Source of the DNA: Spirochaetales bacterium | Lineage (GTDB): Bacteria > Spirochaetota > Spirochaetia > SZUA-6 > DRHE01 | DNA length: 7,387 bases | Reading direction: 5' to 3' | Assembly (NCBI GenBank): GCA_016930895.1 | Contig: JAFGFV010000374.1 | Span: 1 to 7,387, forward strand | The notes under the pieces: model-generated | The model's input: only the letters and a program-made list of their open reading frames with translations | What the model was told of the DNA's origin: nothing | Database searches by the model: none | Part shown: positions 1 to 7,387 of the stretch, one piece after another | Layout of the letters: each line of letters starts with the position of its first letter | Position numbering within the stretch: position 1 is the first letter of the stretch | Program-made: the position numbers and the translations under genes

Positions 1-23
1 ACCCGGTCGTATCCCGACCGGGT
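1..23. repeat. Perfect 9-bp inverted repeat at the window edge
   Basis: ACCCGGTCG, a five-base loop TATCC, then CGACCGGGT. It lies inside the open frame of the GT51-like gene, encoding HPVGIRPG. No U-run is visible on the transcript side before the edge. It may be a coding coincidence or mRNA structure. Confidence 0.5.
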
Positions 24-990
24 GCGCCGATTTGAGTCCTTCCAGCCCGAAAGTCATGGCGAGCAGATCGACGGGGTGGTTCAGACTCTCCAAATAGCGA
101 TCCCTCGCGCGGACTCCGCGCACCTGGTCGCTTGCACGGATATCCTCGATATTGAACGACAGCGACAGCAGGTCGAGCACCGGAACGACCTCCCTGTAGG
201 CGTGGGCGAGACGGCTTTCGTCCTGCAGGCGCACCTTTTCGTTGAGCTCCACGAGCCAGCGCTCCATGGTCGCCTCTGCCGCCTCCTGGAGCGCGAGATC
301 GAGAGTCGTGTGCACCTCCAGCCCGGCCCGGTACAGGCCGAGCGAACCGACCAGCCGGGTCTCCAGCTGCTGCCGGATGTACTCGCTGAAATAGGGAGCA
401 CGAGCCCGCCTGTCGAACCAGGCCGAGGCGATGTGGCTGCGCGAGTGATCGCGGTCTTGGCAGTATTCCTCAAGGGAACGGTCCGCTTCTTCGCTGGTGG
501 CGTGACCCAGGGACACCATCTGATCCAGGATGGTGCGCTGCATGTTCCTGGCTGCGTTGGGGTTGTTGAAGGGAGAGTACCGCCCGGGACTGGCCAGTTG
601 GATCACGAGCATGACCGCTTCGGCGAGGCTCGCCTCCCGCACCGGCCGCCGGAAATAGAACTGGGCCGCCTCCTCGACCCCGTAGGTGTTGTGGCCGAAA
701 TACATCTCGTTGAGGTACAGCTCGAGGATCTCCTGCTTGCTGAGGGCCTGCTCGAGCCGTATTGCCCACCACAACTCCTTGAGCTTCCGCTGCAGTGTGA
801 TCTCCGTGCGATCGGCGAAGATGTGCCCCGCCAGGATCCGTTCGGGCCCCATGCTCCGGTTCTCAGCGAGGAGCCTCCCCCACAGCCACCCGCCGCCGAC
901 CGCGCCCAGCCCACAGACGACCAGGAGGGCCCCTGCTGCTCCGCGCTTGCCCTGTCGCGCTCGGCGGGCTGGTATCCGTCGCCGGACCCC
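1..990 (-). CDS. Class A PBP / GT51-like protein, N-terminally degenerate, C-terminus outside window
   Basis: Family role: GT51 enzymes polymerise lipid II glycan strands at the outer face of the inner membrane. Seen, in order: an Arg-rich stretch (about 988-945), one membrane segment (about 942-880), GT51 motif III RKLKE (789-775), motif IV SKQEILELYLN (741-709), motif V NTYGVEEAA, then the linker VHTTLDLALQ typical of class A PBPs. The frame is open to base 1, so any transpeptidase domain lies outside. Only about 30 residues separate the membrane segment from RKLKE; the family normally has about 100. Motif I (EDxxFxxHxG, with the catalytic Glu) and motif II (GGSTxxQQ) are absent. The frame begins right after the BON gene's TAG and has no ATG, GTG or TTG before the ATG at 852, which lies beyond the membrane anchor. 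Coordinates cover the open frame, not a proven start; an SD-like AGGGGG sits at 992-987. It may be a catalytically dead protein, a decaying gene or a mis-assembly. Confidence 0.8.
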
Positions 991-1293
991 CTAGTTTTCG
1001 CTGGGCCGATCGATCAGGACCAGGATGTCGATCACGATCTCGACGGTCCCCTGGGCCACCTGCCTGGCGATCGCGGCTGCCCGCTTGATGACGGCGGGGT
1101 TCTCGACCTGGCCGAACAGGTGGAGCTCGGGCCTGCGAAAGGCTCCGTTCTGGACGACCTCAACCGACACCTTGGCGGTGGAGTTCAGTTCTCTATCGAT
1201 CGCCTCCTGAGCCTTGGTTTCGAAGTAGGCCTTGGAGCGGAATACCCGCCGAGTCCTGAACCACAGCGGGGAGAACGGTACCAGCGACGCCAT
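991..1293 (-). CDS. Small BON-domain-like protein
   Basis: A 100-aa protein. Residues about 41-94 have the BON pattern: a beta strand (VSVEVVQNG), a second strand ending in a turn (ELHLFGQVENP), an Ala-rich helix (AVIKRAAAIARQVA) and a closing strand (EIVIDILVLI). BON domains are small alpha/beta modules of envelope and stress proteins thought to contact membranes or ligands. I see no signal peptide. The N-terminus is basic and aromatic, so location is uncertain. The start is fixed by a perfect Shine-Dalgarno, AAGGAGGTGA, six bases before the ATG. A sigma-54 promoter match lies 43 bases upstream, predicting a leader of about 32 nt. The stop is TAG, after which the same frame continues directly into the GT51-like gene, so the two are very likely co-transcribed. 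The BON call rests on the fold pattern and is moderately sure. Confidence 0.75.
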   Translation of the reverse strand: MASLVPFSPLWFRTRRVFRSKAYFETKAQEAIDRELNSTAKVSVEVVQNGAFRRPELHLFGQVENPAVIKRAAAIARQVAQGTVEIVIDILVLIDRPSEN

Positions 1294-1299
1294 GGCTGT

Positions 1300-1309
1300 T
1301 CACCTCCTT
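1300..1309 (-). promoter_or_regulatory. Full-length Shine-Dalgarno of the BON gene
   Basis: On the minus strand this reads AAGGAGGTGA, complementary to the whole anti-SD tail of 16S rRNA, with a six-base spacer to the ATG at 1293. It fixes the start and suggests high translation once the message is made. Confidence 0.85.
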
Positions 1310-1335
1310 GACGACTCTTTGCTCAGACTGTTGGA

Positions 1336-1351
1336 TGCAAAGGGCGTGCCA
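1336..1351 (-). promoter_or_regulatory. Sigma-54 (-24/-12) promoter of the BON gene
   Basis: The minus strand reads TGGCACGCCCTTTGCA. This matches the RpoN consensus TGGCACG-N4-TTGCW at every fixed position, with GG and GC separated by exactly 10 bases. The predicted transcription start is near 1325, about 32 bases before the ATG. Sigma-54 holoenzyme needs an ATP-driven enhancer-binding protein, so this transcript should be silent without a specific signal. Palindromes at 1483-1520, roughly 158-195 bases upstream, are candidate enhancer sites. Confidence 0.8.
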
Positions 1352-1482
1352 CGGCCGGGCGTCGGGCGGAACCTGGATCGGTCACTGCCTGCCCACCTCT
1401 TCGATGCGCAGTTCCAGGTCTCGTGCGCCATCGCGGCATCGGATCTCGTCGCGGGCCTGGCGGCGGGAAAGGGATTCACCAA

Positions 1483-1520
1483 GGTCAACGAGCGTTGACC
1501 ATCGTTAACGAGGTCGCGAC
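1483..1520. promoter_or_regulatory. Three consecutive palindromes, candidate enhancer/operator
   Basis: Seen: a perfect inverted repeat GGTCAACG-AG-CGTTGACC (1483-1500), the palindrome CGTTAACG (1503-1510) and the palindrome GTCGCGAC (1513-1520), spaced two bases apart. The cluster lies between the antiporter stop and the BON promoter, in the distance range where sigma-54 enhancer-binding proteins usually bind. The CGTTGA core recurs in the 4048-4704 region. As RNA, the first repeat could form a 7-bp stem with a 4-nt loop at the 3' end of the antiporter message, but no U-run follows in either direction, so a terminator is less likely. Confidence 0.55.
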
Positions 1521-1563
1521 GGTGGGTGAGACCACGACCCCGGTCCGGTAGCTTTCTTACCCG

Positions 1564-4047
1564 CTAACTGTCCATGGATTTGCGGGCGATCGCTCTGAGA
1601 ATATCCTCGAAGCTCCGGGCGGCCCGGAGCACGGACACCATATCCGGAAGCCGCAGGATGCGGGCAATATCCGCCAGTGCCTGCAGGTGCATGGCCGGGT
1701 CCTGGCCCACCGGGGCGAGCAGGATGACCACGCTGTGCGGGGGCCCGGAGGCCAGGGGGATGTCCAGCGGTGACTGCGAAACGCCGAGAAAGACGACCGA
1801 ATCCTGGACGTTGGGCACATGGGTGTGCAGCAGCGCCACGTCGGCTACGAGCTCTACCGGCTCCTCCCGGCTGATGGCGGCCAGCAGCAAGGTCACCGCC
1901 CCCGCCTCCTCTGCCCGGAAGTGCGTGGACAGAAGCGCCCGCAGCACCTCCGCGGTCCCTCGCGGCCCAATCTGCAGGAGTGTGTGCTCCTTTCGAAACA
2001 CCGAATGGATGTACGAGCCGTCCACTCTCCTCTCCGAGGCCTGGCGAGGGTCCCACCGCTCCACGGGGGAGATTACCACGGTCAGGTTGTTGTTCGGGAA
2101 CTCCCGGGCCAGTCGACCCGGCAGCCGGTCCAGCAAGGGCTGCCAAGCCATTTCCCCCTTGCGGGCCGCCATGAGCAGGACCCAGTCCGCCGCCCCTATC
2201 ACTTCCCGGGCTGCGCTCATGACCGTCTTCAGAGACGCCACGGTCCGGAACTCCAGCTTGACCTTCGGTCGCGTCTTCTCGATGAAGTCGCGGCTCGCCA
2301 GGAGCGTTTCGGCAGTGCACAGAATCATCAGGGAGGTGCCTGCCTGGCCGCCCAGGGCCTTGACGGTGGGTATCACTTCCTCGAAGCCAATTTCCCGTTC
2401 GGCGAACGGCGGCAGCACGGCCACGATGCGCTTGGCCGTGTTGACGGGCTGGCAGACGCGGTTGACCAGCACCATCTGCGTGCTCCGCTCGATCACTGCG
2501 TCGATGTGACGCCCGAAGGTCCGGGTCTTGGCGCTCACCACCCCGTTCCACCCCAGGACCAGCAGCGAAATCCGGTTTTCCCGGGCGGCGCGGAGAATTC
2601 CCGAGGTCACGTTCACGTCGACGTTCGTGACAGGGGTTACGGGAGCCCCGGCCGCCATGGCGCGCACAACACTGTGAGCCAGGATCTTTTCGGACCGGGC
2701 CACCTGCTGCTCGGCATCGGGACCGTCCTGGGCGACCCTCAGAGGGTACAAAGGCTCGTGAGAATGCTTCTGACGCAGCAGAAGGGCCAGATCCAGCAGC
2801 TCCTTGGCCCCTTCCCGCTCGCTGAGGGGAATCAGGATCCTGTGCGGCGCCATAGAGGCGTCGAAGGCGGCCTGCTCCTCTTCCAAGGCGACCCTGCGGC
2901 CAGCCCGCTCGGTGATCAGGGGCCCGACGAAGCAGGTGACCGCGATCATCAGGATCGTGCCGGTGATGACCGCTTCGTTGAACAGCCCGAGGTTGTAGCC
3001 GATCAGCGCCGCAGCCAGAGTCGCGGCCGCCTGATTCACGCTCAGGCCGTACAGGAGCTTCCACTCGCTGCGCCGGTACCGCAGTACCTTGCCCGAGATC
3101 CACGCCGCGGCCAGCTTGGCCGCCAGGGCGACCCCGATCATGCCCGCTGCGATCAGCCAGGCCTCGACCCCGCTGACCAGGAGGCGGAGGTCGACCAGCA
3201 TGCCGACCGACAGGAGGAAGAACGGAATGAAGATGGCCTCTCCGGTGAAGCGTACCCGGGCCATCAGCAGACTCTTCTCCGGAATCAGGCTGTTGAGCGT
3301 GATGCCCGCCAGAAACGCCCCGATGATCGGCTCGAGTCCTGCCAGGTGGGCCAGGTACGCGGCCAGGAAGGCCAGGGCCAGGACGAACACGAACTCGACG
3401 TTCTCGTCCGTCGAGAGGCGGCGGAAGAACCAGCGGCCGAGCATGGGCACGAGCACCAGAACGGCGGCCACATAGGCGAGCATGAAGGCGAACAGGCGGA
3501 TCCAGAACGCCGCGCTGATCTGCCCGCGGCTCATGCTGGCGATCACGGCCAGGATCAGGAGAGCCAGGGTGTCGGTGATGATCGTCCCCCCGATGGCAGT
3601 GGTCACCGGCCGGGACTTGGCCAGGCCGAGCTTGGCGACCATCGGAAAGGTCACCAGGGTGTGGGAGGAAAACATACTGGCCAGGAGCACTGCCACCGGG
3701 ATGGTCATCGCAAAGACCATCATGCCCAGGGCGGTACCCATGGCCAGAGGAACGACGAAGGTCAGAAGCCCGAACACGAGGGTATGCAGCTTGTTGCGCC
3801 TGACCTCGTTCAGGTCGATCTCCAGGCCGGCGAGAAACATGATGTACAGCAGCCCTACCGTGCCCAGGAGGTCAATGGTCTGGTCCCGGGCCAGGATTCC
3901 GACTCCATGGGGCCCTACGAGGATCCCGGCTAGGAGCAGGCCAACGATTCCCGGCAGCCGCAGCCGCCGCGCCAGCAGGGGTGCCAGCAGGATCAGTACC
4001 ATGACCGTGGCGAAGATCAACACCGGGTCTCTGAACGGCAGTGCCAT
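1564..4047 (-). CDS. CPA2 cation/proton antiporter with Usp-like regions and C-terminal EIIA-like domain
   Basis: 827 aa. Residues 1-385 form a monovalent cation:proton antiporter of the CPA2 (KefB/NapA-like) type: about a dozen hydrophobic helices, LPGIVGLLLAGILVGPHGVG near the N-terminus, FLAGLEIDL, the ion-site helix GGTIITDTLALL (Asp159, preceded by Thr rather than Asp, Asn or Gln), EPIIGAFLAGI, and Lys311 in a late helix. Residues about 400-532 and 538-662 look like two divergent universal-stress (Usp) domains. Residues about 695-822 resemble a PTS EIIA type-2 (PtsN-like) domain, with His741 in LLHTHVPNVQ where the family has its phospho-accepting PH-x-R. The ATG at 4047 is preferred over an upstream in-frame start at 4188 because AGGAGGTG sits five bases before it and the protein then begins directly with the first helix. 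It probably exchanges K+ or Na+ for H+; the cation cannot be read from sequence. No sigma-54 match was found for it. A weak sigma-70-like TTGCGT-N18-TAGCAT lies at 4106-4077. Confidence 0.93.
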   Translation of the reverse strand: MALPFRDPVLIFATVMVLILLAPLLARRLRLPGIVGLLLAGILVGPHGVGILARDQTIDLLGTVGLLYIMFLAGLEIDLNEVRRNKLHTLVFGLLTFVVPLAMGTALGMMVFAMTIPVAVLLASMFSSHTLVTFPMVAKLGLAKSRPVTTAIGGTIITDTLALLILAVIASMSRGQISAAFWIRLFAFMLAYVAAVLVLVPMLGRWFFRRLSTDENVEFVFVLALAFLAAYLAHLAGLEPIIGAFLAGITLNSLIPEKSLLMARVRFTGEAIFIPFFLLSVGMLVDLRLLVSGVEAWLIAAGMIGVALAAKLAAAWISGKVLRYRRSEWKLLYGLSVNQAAATLAAALIGYNLGLFNEAVITGTILMIAVTCFVGPLITERAGRRVALEEEQAAFDASMAPHRILIPLSEREGAKELLDLALLLRQKHSHEPLYPLRVAQDGPDAEQQVARSEKILAHSVVRAMAAGAPVTPVTNVDVNVTSGILRAARENRISLLVLGWNGVVSAKTRTFGRHIDAVIERSTQMVLVNRVCQPVNTAKRIVAVLPPFAEREIGFEEVIPTVKALGGQAGTSLMILCTAETLLASRDFIEKTRPKVKLEFRTVASLKTVMSAAREVIGAADWVLLMAARKGEMAWQPLLDRLPGRLAREFPNNNLTVVISPVERWDPRQASERRVDGSYIHSVFRKEHTLLQIGPRGTAEVLRALLSTHFRAEEAGAVTLLLAAISREEPVELVADVALLHTHVPNVQDSVVFLGVSQSPLDIPLASGPPHSVVILLAPVGQDPAMHLQALADIARILRLPDMVSVLRAARSFEDILRAIARKSMDS
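1582..1965 (-). other. EIIA (PtsN-like) domain of the antiporter
   Basis: This segment encodes residues about 695-822. The pattern is helix, strand (ALLHTHVP), strand (VVFLGVSQSPLDIPL), hydrophobic strand (HSVVILLAP) and a C-terminal helix pair (HLQALADIARILRLPDM), the order seen in EIIA-fructose/Ntr domains. His741 is encoded at 1825-1827. The usual PH-x-R is changed to LH-T-H: the phosphorylatable His is kept, and Pro and Arg are replaced by Leu and His. Confidence 0.7.
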
Positions 4048-4137
4048 GCCCACCTCCTCTCGCGCGGCTACGCCCGATGCTACCTCGTAGAACGAAGGGT
4101 ACGCAAGGCACCTCAGGGGTGCAGGCGGCGGCGCGCA

Positions 4138-4153
4138 TGGCACGGGTGTTGCG
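4138..4153 (+). promoter_or_regulatory. Sigma-54 promoter match with no obvious gene
   Basis: TGGCACGGGTGTTGCG matches TGGCACG-N4-TTGC with exact GG-N10-GC spacing; only the final W position differs. The predicted start is near 4164, pointing right. About 440 bases to the next promoter contain no gene I can support, so the product would be an untranslated RNA, a small unrecognised protein or a long alternative leader of the sensor-hppA operon. A CTCAACG-containing repeat lies downstream at 4242-4260. Confidence 0.6.
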
Positions 4154-4241
4154 TCCCGGATAGCCGGAAGGACTCTACCAGCGAACACACGAGAATCGCG
4201 CAGCCGATGAAACGACCCTTCCCGCTCACCTTCGACCCCGT

Positions 4242-4260
4242 ATTGACGGCCCCCTCAACG
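4242..4260. promoter_or_regulatory. ATTGACG-N5-CTCAACG repeat, candidate activator site
   Basis: ATTGACG, five bases, CTCAACG. The same two words recur in the same order with a three-base gap at 4515-4531. TTGA and TCAA form an interrupted dyad. It may bind the same protein as the sites at 4515-4551 and 1483-1520. It lies about 195 bases upstream of the antiporter start and about 350 bases upstream of the promoter at 4606. Confidence 0.4.
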
Positions 4261-4283
4261 ATCTGTCGCCGTACCTGTACGTG

Positions 4284-4302
4284 CCAGGATTGCGGCTCCT
4301 GG
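4284..4302 (+). other. Hairpin in the intergenic region
   Basis: CCAGGA-TTGCGGC-TCCTGG is a perfect 6-bp stem with a 7-base loop, extendable by two G-U pairs in RNA from the plus strand. No U-run follows, so it is not a standard intrinsic terminator. It would lie about 120 nt into a transcript from the promoter at 4138. Confidence 0.4.
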
Positions 4303-4514
4303 TGATCGCCCTTCCGGTGGGAAGGCGGGTCCGGGGGGCCGCGTTCTCGGCTGAGCATCGGGACGTTGGGAATGCGGTCCTCCGAGCTCTGCAGAATCGG
4401 TACGGCCCTGTTCCTCGCTGTGGATCAGCTTGATCGCCGTCGGGCTGCTGCTCAGTGTCCAACGCCAGGGATACCGCCTACGCTGAGAACCCAGGACTGG
4501 GGGCGGTCGCGGCA

Positions 4515-4551
4515 ATTGACGTTCCTCAACGGCGGGTTGCTGTTGGTCAAT
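4515..4551. promoter_or_regulatory. Nested dyad, candidate sigma-54 enhancer of the sensor-hppA operon
   Basis: The site has two concentric inverted repeats on one centre: outer arms ATTGAC and GTCAAT, inner arms CAAC and GTTG, in the order outer-N6-inner-N5-inner-N6-outer. The centre (4533) lies about 99 bases before the start predicted from the promoter at 4606, an ideal enhancer distance. A further CGTTGAG at 4579-4585 mirrors the CTCAACG at 4525-4531. Confidence 0.6.
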
Positions 4552-4605
4552 CGGCCGGGCGTTCACCGGCGTCCGCCGCGTTGAGATTCAAGGGGTTCCA
4601 GGCAA

Positions 4606-4621
4606 TGGCACGATACTTGCT
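4606..4621 (+). promoter_or_regulatory. Sigma-54 (-24/-12) promoter of the sensor-hppA operon
   Basis: TGGCACGATACTTGCT matches the RpoN consensus TGGCACG-N4-TTGCW at every fixed position, with GG at 4607-4608 and GC at 4619-4620. The predicted start is near 4632, giving a leader of about 73 nt to the TTG start at 4705. A symmetric dyad sits about 99 bases upstream. This would place a membrane pyrophosphatase under RpoN and an enhancer-binding protein not encoded in the window. Confidence 0.8.
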
Positions 4622-4690
4622 TCGTATCAGGGCGTAGCCCCAAGCGGGCAGCTCCAGAGGGCTGGCCGCCTCCACTCCGAGGGGGCAGAA

Positions 4691-4698
4691 AAGGGGGG
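4691..4698 (+). promoter_or_regulatory. Purine-rich ribosome site deciding the TTG start
   Basis: AAGGGGGG followed by a six-base spacer (aaagcc) before TTG at 4705. No ATG or GTG in frame lies before the first membrane helix, so this site supports the TTG start. Confidence 0.65.
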
Positions 4699-4704
4699 AA
4701 AGCC

Positions 4705-5397
4705 TTGCGCCTTCGTACCAAAGTGCTGGCTGCGGTCTCGCCACTGATCATCGCGCTGGCGGTGCTGACCGTCACCGGCATGGTCACGACCAGAAGTATC
4801 GTGTTGCAGCTGACCGAGATCACCGACCGGGCAATCCCCCTCAACTCGGTGGTCGCTCGGATCACGGAGAACCAGCTCGAGCAGGCGATCTGGTTCGAGC
4901 GCTTTCTCTCCTTCGTCGCGTCCAGAGACGGTGAGAGTCAGGCCGAGGCGGCGGGGCAGTTCGAACGCCTCAACGGCACCGTGCGGGACGAGATCGCCAT
5001 GGGCATCAAGGCAGCGGAAGAGGCGGCGCTTGCGGCCAAACGGCCCGCCTCCAGGGGCGAGTTCCGCAAGATCCGGCAATCCCTCGAGGAGATCGCCACC
5101 CAGCGGGGCCTCTACGAGGAGACCGCGCTGCGGGTCATGGCACTGCTGAGCGACAACTCCGGCCCCCCGTCCGCCGATCCCGTGGAGCGCCCGCTTGCCG
5201 CGGTCCGGGAGCTGGAAGATCAGGTGCACAACGAGCTGGAGTCGGTGCGAGCACGCTTTGCCCGCTACACGGAGGAAGCTACGGCCGAAGTCCTGCGGAT
5301 CGAACGGCTGGTCATGATCTTCATGATCGTCGGGGCGGCCCTGCTGCTGCTGATCGGCCTGATCGCCTTTCCGCTTCTCCTGCTGCACTGGGAATAG
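4705..5397 (+). CDS. Two-TM protein resembling an MCP sensory module without output domain
   Basis: 230 aa. A short basic N-terminus (LRTK) precedes TM1 (about 8-27). A long, mostly helical, charged extracytoplasmic region follows (about 30-200), then TM2 (about 202-226), and the protein ends four residues later in LHWE. The segment [20 protein letters not shown] followed by [12 protein letters not shown] is like the ligand-binding four-helix region of methyl-accepting chemotaxis proteins. The HAMP and signalling domains that normally follow TM2 are absent, and the stop codon is immediate. The TTG start is supported by the ribosome site and by the complete TM1. It lies 25 bases before hppA under a sigma-54 promoter. 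It could sense a periplasmic cue and act on a partner through the membrane, perhaps the pyrophosphatase; that role is inference. It may instead be a truncated receptor kept by chance. Confidence 0.85.
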   Translation: MRLRTKVLAAVSPLIIALAVLTVTGMVTTRSIVLQLTEITDRAIPLNSVVARITENQLEQAIWFERFLSFVASRDGESQAEAAGQFERLNGTVRDEIAMGIKAAEEAALAAKRPASRGEFRKIRQSLEEIATQRGLYEETALRVMALLSDNSGPPSADPVERPLAAVRELEDQVHNELESVRARFARYTEEATAEVLRIERLVMIFMIVGAALLLLIGLIAFPLLLLHWE

Positions 5398-5410
5398 GTA
5401 TGGTCCAAAC

Positions 5411-5416
5411 AGGAGG
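5411..5416 (+). promoter_or_regulatory. Shine-Dalgarno deciding the GTG start of hppA
   Basis: AGGAGG with a six-base spacer before GTG at 5423. An eight-codon frame starting at ATG 5400 ends in a TGA overlapping this start (GTGA), which could couple translation, but it lacks its own ribosome site. Confidence 0.75.
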
Positions 5417-5422
5417 CCGACC

Positions 5423-7387
<1,965 letters not shown>

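Larger units (their letters stand above)
4048..4704. other. Divergent intergenic region without a convincing gene
   Basis: 657 bases between the divergent antiporter and sensor genes. It holds two rightward sigma-54 promoter matches, several CGTTGA/TCAACG half-sites and a hairpin, all listed separately. A weak sigma-70-like pair for the antiporter (TTGCGT at 4106-4101, TAGCAT at 4082-4077, minus strand) is possible but unremarkable. Open frames of 60-90 codons occur on both strands; some have G/C-rich third positions, but none has a good ribosome site or a recognisable product. The segment is best read as regulatory, possibly encoding an untranslated RNA or containing a decayed gene. Confidence 0.6.

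Noticed and set aside
22..1311. Long 429-codon plus-strand open frame
   Set aside because: It lies antisense to the GT51-like and BON genes, whose minus-strand frames carry clear family motifs; the plus-strand translation has no recognisable domain.
1483..1500. Inverted repeat as an intrinsic terminator of the antiporter gene
   Set aside because: No U-run follows on the minus strand, and the neighbouring palindromes fit protein-binding sites better.
1387..1503. Minus-strand frame encoding an amphipathic helix-like LSRRQARDEIRCRDGARDLE
   Set aside because: Preceded by an in-frame TAA with no ATG, GTG or TTG; it lies upstream of the predicted BON transcript start.
1819..3933. 704-codon plus-strand open frame rich in Gln, Gly, Asp and His
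   Set aside because: Antisense shadow of the antiporter in high-GC DNA; its composition is typical of such shadows.
4271..4286. Minus-strand TGGCACG, a possible sigma-54 -24 element for the antiporter
   Set aside because: The -12 position reads TA instead of GC at the required spacing, so it is not a credible promoter.
4113..4358. 81-codon minus-strand frame ending 65 bases before the antiporter start, with a short hydrophobic stretch (FIGCAILVCSLVESF)
   Set aside because: No ribosome site before the ATG, no recognisable domain, and it overlaps regulatory motifs; kept as unproven.

Overview
The window reads as a chromosomal segment from a high-GC, Gram-negative-type bacterium. The evidence is the strong G/C bias at third codon positions, strong Shine-Dalgarno sites, a class A PBP-like protein, an MCP-type sensory module and several sigma-54 promoter matches. 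A deep-branching soil, sediment or subsurface lineage (for example Methylomirabilota/Rokubacteria-like, Desulfobacterota or Acidobacteriota) would fit. Nothing in the sequence fixes the phylum, so this is a guess.

Layout. Leftward strand: (1) a GT51/class A PBP-like gene running off the left edge (1-990). It lacks the first two GT51 motifs and has no standard start ahead of its membrane anchor. (2) A 100-aa BON-like protein (991-1293), in the same frame as gene 1 and separated from it by one TAG. (3) A regulatory gap (1294-1563). (4) An 827-aa CPA2-type cation/proton antiporter with two Usp-like regions and a C-terminal PTS EIIA-like domain (1564-4047). Then comes a 657-base divergent intergenic region (4048-4704). 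Rightward strand: (5) a 230-aa two-TM protein resembling an MCP sensory module with no signalling output (4705-5397). (6) hppA, a K+-dependent-type membrane pyrophosphatase (5423 to the right edge), 25 bases downstream and probably in the same operon.

The most striking signal is regulatory. Three -24/-12 (sigma-54, RpoN) promoters have exact GG-N10-GC spacing, and all lie between genes. One drives the BON gene, one drives the sensor-hppA operon, and one (4138-4153) points into about 440 bases with no convincing gene. Recurrent CGTTGA-type half-sites form dyads at enhancer distance upstream of the first two. The genes are linked by the cation/proton gradient: the antiporter exchanges cations for H+, the pyrophosphatase pumps H+ or Na+ and is predicted to need K+, and the EIIA-like domain resembles the nitrogen PTS that controls K+ transport elsewhere. 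A sigma-54-controlled envelope and ion-homeostasis locus is my working inference.
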